NCBI GenBank assembly: GCA_027489355.1
Contig: JAIXZY010000074.1
Location: 1 to 50,528 of the forward strand
DNA: 50,528 nucleotides
Source of the DNA: Paracoccaceae bacterium
GTDB lineage: Bacteria > Pseudomonadota > Alphaproteobacteria > Rhodobacterales > Rhodobacteraceae
Direction of reading: 5' to 3'
The notes under the pieces: generated by a model
What the model saw: the letters and a program-made list of their open reading frames with translations, nothing else
What the model was told of the DNA's origin: nothing
Databases searched by the model: none
Program-made: the position numbers and the translations under genes
In this document: positions 49,105 to 50,528 of the stretch, piece after piece
Numbering within the stretch: position 1 is the stretch's first letter
Layout: each line of letters opens with the position of its first letter

Positions 49105-50528
49105 ATGTCGGACTTCTTCGACCTTCACCGGCCGACCCTTGAGGCGGCCGTCTCGGCCCTTGCATGCCGCGAATACTGGACCCCCTACCCGGAGGTTCCC
49201 AGCGGCAAGATCTATGGCGAAACCGCCAAGGCTGACGGGGAAGCCGCCTTCACCGCGCTGATCGGCCAGGACTTCGACCTGCCCGGCCATCCGGGCGCGA
49301 CCCGCGCCGGGGCCGAGGTCTCGCCCTTTGGCCCGGTGCTTGCCATCCGTTACCCCGCCGCCACGCCGGATGACCTCATCGCCGCCGCCTCGGCCGCCGC
49401 CCCGCTGCTTGCCGCCGCCTCGGTGGAAACCCGCGTCGGCGCGCTGATCGAGGCGCTGGCCCGGCTGAACCGGCAAAGCTTCCTGATCGGCAACGCAACC
49501 ATGCACACCACGGGCCAGGCCTTCGCGATGGCCTTCCAGGCTGGCGGCCCGCACGCCCAGGACCGGGGGCTGGAGGCCGTCGCCGCCGCCTACACCGAGA
49601 TGACCCGCTTCGCGGCCCAAGCGCGTTGGGAGAAACCCCAGGGCAAGGCCGCGCCGATCGTGATGGAGAAGACGTGGACGCTCCGCCCCGCGGGGATCGC
49701 GCTGACCATCGGCTGCAATACCTTCCCGACCTGGAATTCCTACCCCGGCATCTTCGCGAGCCTGGCAACCGGCAACCCGGTGATCGTGAAGCCGCACCCC
49801 CGCGCCATCCTGCCGCTGGCGCTGACCGTCCGCGTGCTGCGTGAGGTGCTGGTGGAAGCGGGCCTGCCCGCCGATGCCGTCCTGCTGGCCGTGGACGAGC
49901 CGGGGGCCGAGATCACCAAGACCCTCGCCACCCGCCCCGAGGTCAGGCTGATCGACTACACCGGGTCGTCCGCCTTCGGCAGCTGGCTGCGCGACAACGC
50001 CCGTCAGGCGCAGCTGTTTACCGAGGAGACCGGCGTCAACAGCGTCGTCATCGCCGCGACGAACGACCTGGACGGGATGTGCGCGAACCTTGCCTTCGCG
50101 CTGTCGCTTTACTCCGGCCAGATGTGCACCTCGCCGCAGAACATCTACATCCCCGAAGGCGGGATCGAGACCGACAAGGGCCACAAGTCCTTTGACGAGG
50201 TCACCACCGCCCTTGTCGCCGCCATCGACGCACTGCTGTCCGACCCGGCCCGCGCCGCCGGCATCTGCGGGGCCCTCGCCAACCCGGCCACGCAAGCCCG
50301 CGCCGAGGCAACCGCCGCCAAGGGCCGCATCCTGCGCGCCGGGGCCGCGAAGGGCGAACCGGGGCCGCTTCTCCTCGCCGTCGGTCAGTCCGACACGACC
50401 GCGACCGAGGAATGTTTCGGCCCCGTCGCCTTCCTGATCGCCACCCGCGACGCGGACGCCGCGATCCAGCAGGCCGCCGCGTTGGCCACCGAGAAAGGCG
50501 CGATCACCGCCGCCCTCTATGACACCGA
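49105..50528 (+). CDS. paaN: PaaN-like aldehyde dehydrogenase (3' end outside the window)
   Basis: The first 474 residues of a PaaN-family aldehyde dehydrogenase; the family is usually about 550 residues, so roughly 80 are missing at the right edge. Landmarks are TLEAAVSALACREYWTPYP, TIGCNTFPTWNSYPG, DYTGSSAFGSWL, Glu307/Glu308 in FTEETGVNSVV and catalytic Cys341 in SGQMCTSPQNIYIP. AGGAGG precedes the ATG. PaaN is the ring-opening aldehyde dehydrogenase in many paa clusters without a fused PaaZ, yet paaZ is present here too. A role on a related CoA aldehyde, or redundancy, is possible. Confidence 0.9.
   Translation, partial: MSDFFDLHRPTLEAAVSALACREYWTPYPEVPSGKIYGETAKADGEAAFTALIGQDFDLPGHPGATRAGAEVSPFGPVLAIRYPAATPDDLIAAASAAAPLLAAASVETRVGALIEALARLNRQSFLIGNATMHTTGQAFAMAFQAGGPHAQDRGLEAVAAAYTEMTRFAAQARWEKPQGKAAPIVMEKTWTLRPAGIALTIGCNTFPTWNSYPGIFASLATGNPVIVKPHPRAILPLALTVRVLREVLVEAGLPADAVLLAVDEPGAEITKTLATRPEVRLIDYTGSSAFGSWLRDNARQAQLFTEETGVNSVVIAATNDLDGMCANLAFALSLYSGQMCTSPQNIYIPEGGIETDKGHKSFDEVTTALVAAIDALLSDPARAAGICGALANPATQARAEATAAKGRILRAGAAKGEPGPLLLAVGQSDTTATEECFGPVAFLIATRDADAAIQQAAALATEKGAITAALYDT

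Noticed and set aside
1-50528. CRISPR arrays, insertion sequences, tRNA or rRNA genes
   Set aside because: No regularly spaced direct repeats, transposase motifs, terminal inverted repeats, cloverleaf patterns or rRNA signatures were seen by reading. A tRNA scan was not possible here.

Overview
The window reads as chromosomal DNA of a high-GC alphaproteobacterium, most likely a member of the Rhodobacterales (Rhodobacteraceae). The grounds are the codon use, the dense operons with ATGA/GTGA stop-start overlaps, the oxidase type, and the protein families. About 50 protein genes were placed. No rRNA, tRNA, CRISPR array, insertion sequence or phage gene was seen.

Region 1 (1-7.3 kb) is a haem-copper oxidase locus. 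It holds a CtaG-type assembly protein, small membrane proteins, subunit II and a fused subunit I/III. Subunit II has lost the CuA ligands and subunit I has Met at the K-channel Lys position, so this looks like a quinol oxidase rather than a cytochrome c oxidase. A secreted sugar/sorbosone dehydrogenase with a DUF2231 membrane protein faces it.

Region 2 (7.3-23.2 kb) looks like one catabolic island for an unknown, probably N-heterocyclic or aromatic compound. It contains a RutA-like flavin monooxygenase with its flavin reductase, a winged-helix regulator and a complete dipeptide-type ABC importer. It also contains two CrtI-like FAD oxidoreductases flanking an isatin-hydrolase-like cyclase, a MarR regulator, and the two subunits of an indolepyruvate-type 2-oxoacid oxidoreductase. 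This is the best candidate for an undescribed pathway.

Region 3 (23.2-35.4 kb) begins with a GatZ/KbaZ-like protein beside the wreck of a DeoR-family regulator. It continues with a GNAT protein and an N-acylamino-acid racemase-type enolase, divergent from an RpiR regulator, a second full dipeptide ABC importer and an M81 (MlrC-like) peptidase. An SDR dehydrogenase follows. The middle set looks like uptake and racemisation of N-acyl or D-amino-acid compounds.

Region 4 (35.5-50.5 kb) is a phenylacetate (paa) catabolic cluster. The forward strand carries paaX, the thiolase paaJ, paaABCDE, an extra PaaA-like protein, paaZ and paaY. The reverse strand carries paaG, paaI, paaK and the TetR gene paaR. 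A paaN-like dehydrogenase runs off the right edge. A RelE-like toxin fused in frame to a HigA-like antitoxin sits between paaY and paaR. Three GACCG-nn-CGGTC palindromes mark probable PaaR operators.

Regions 2 and 4 may be linked: 2-oxoacid oxidoreductases of the Ior type make arylacetyl-CoA, which is the kind of substrate the paa epoxidase consumes. That link is inference.
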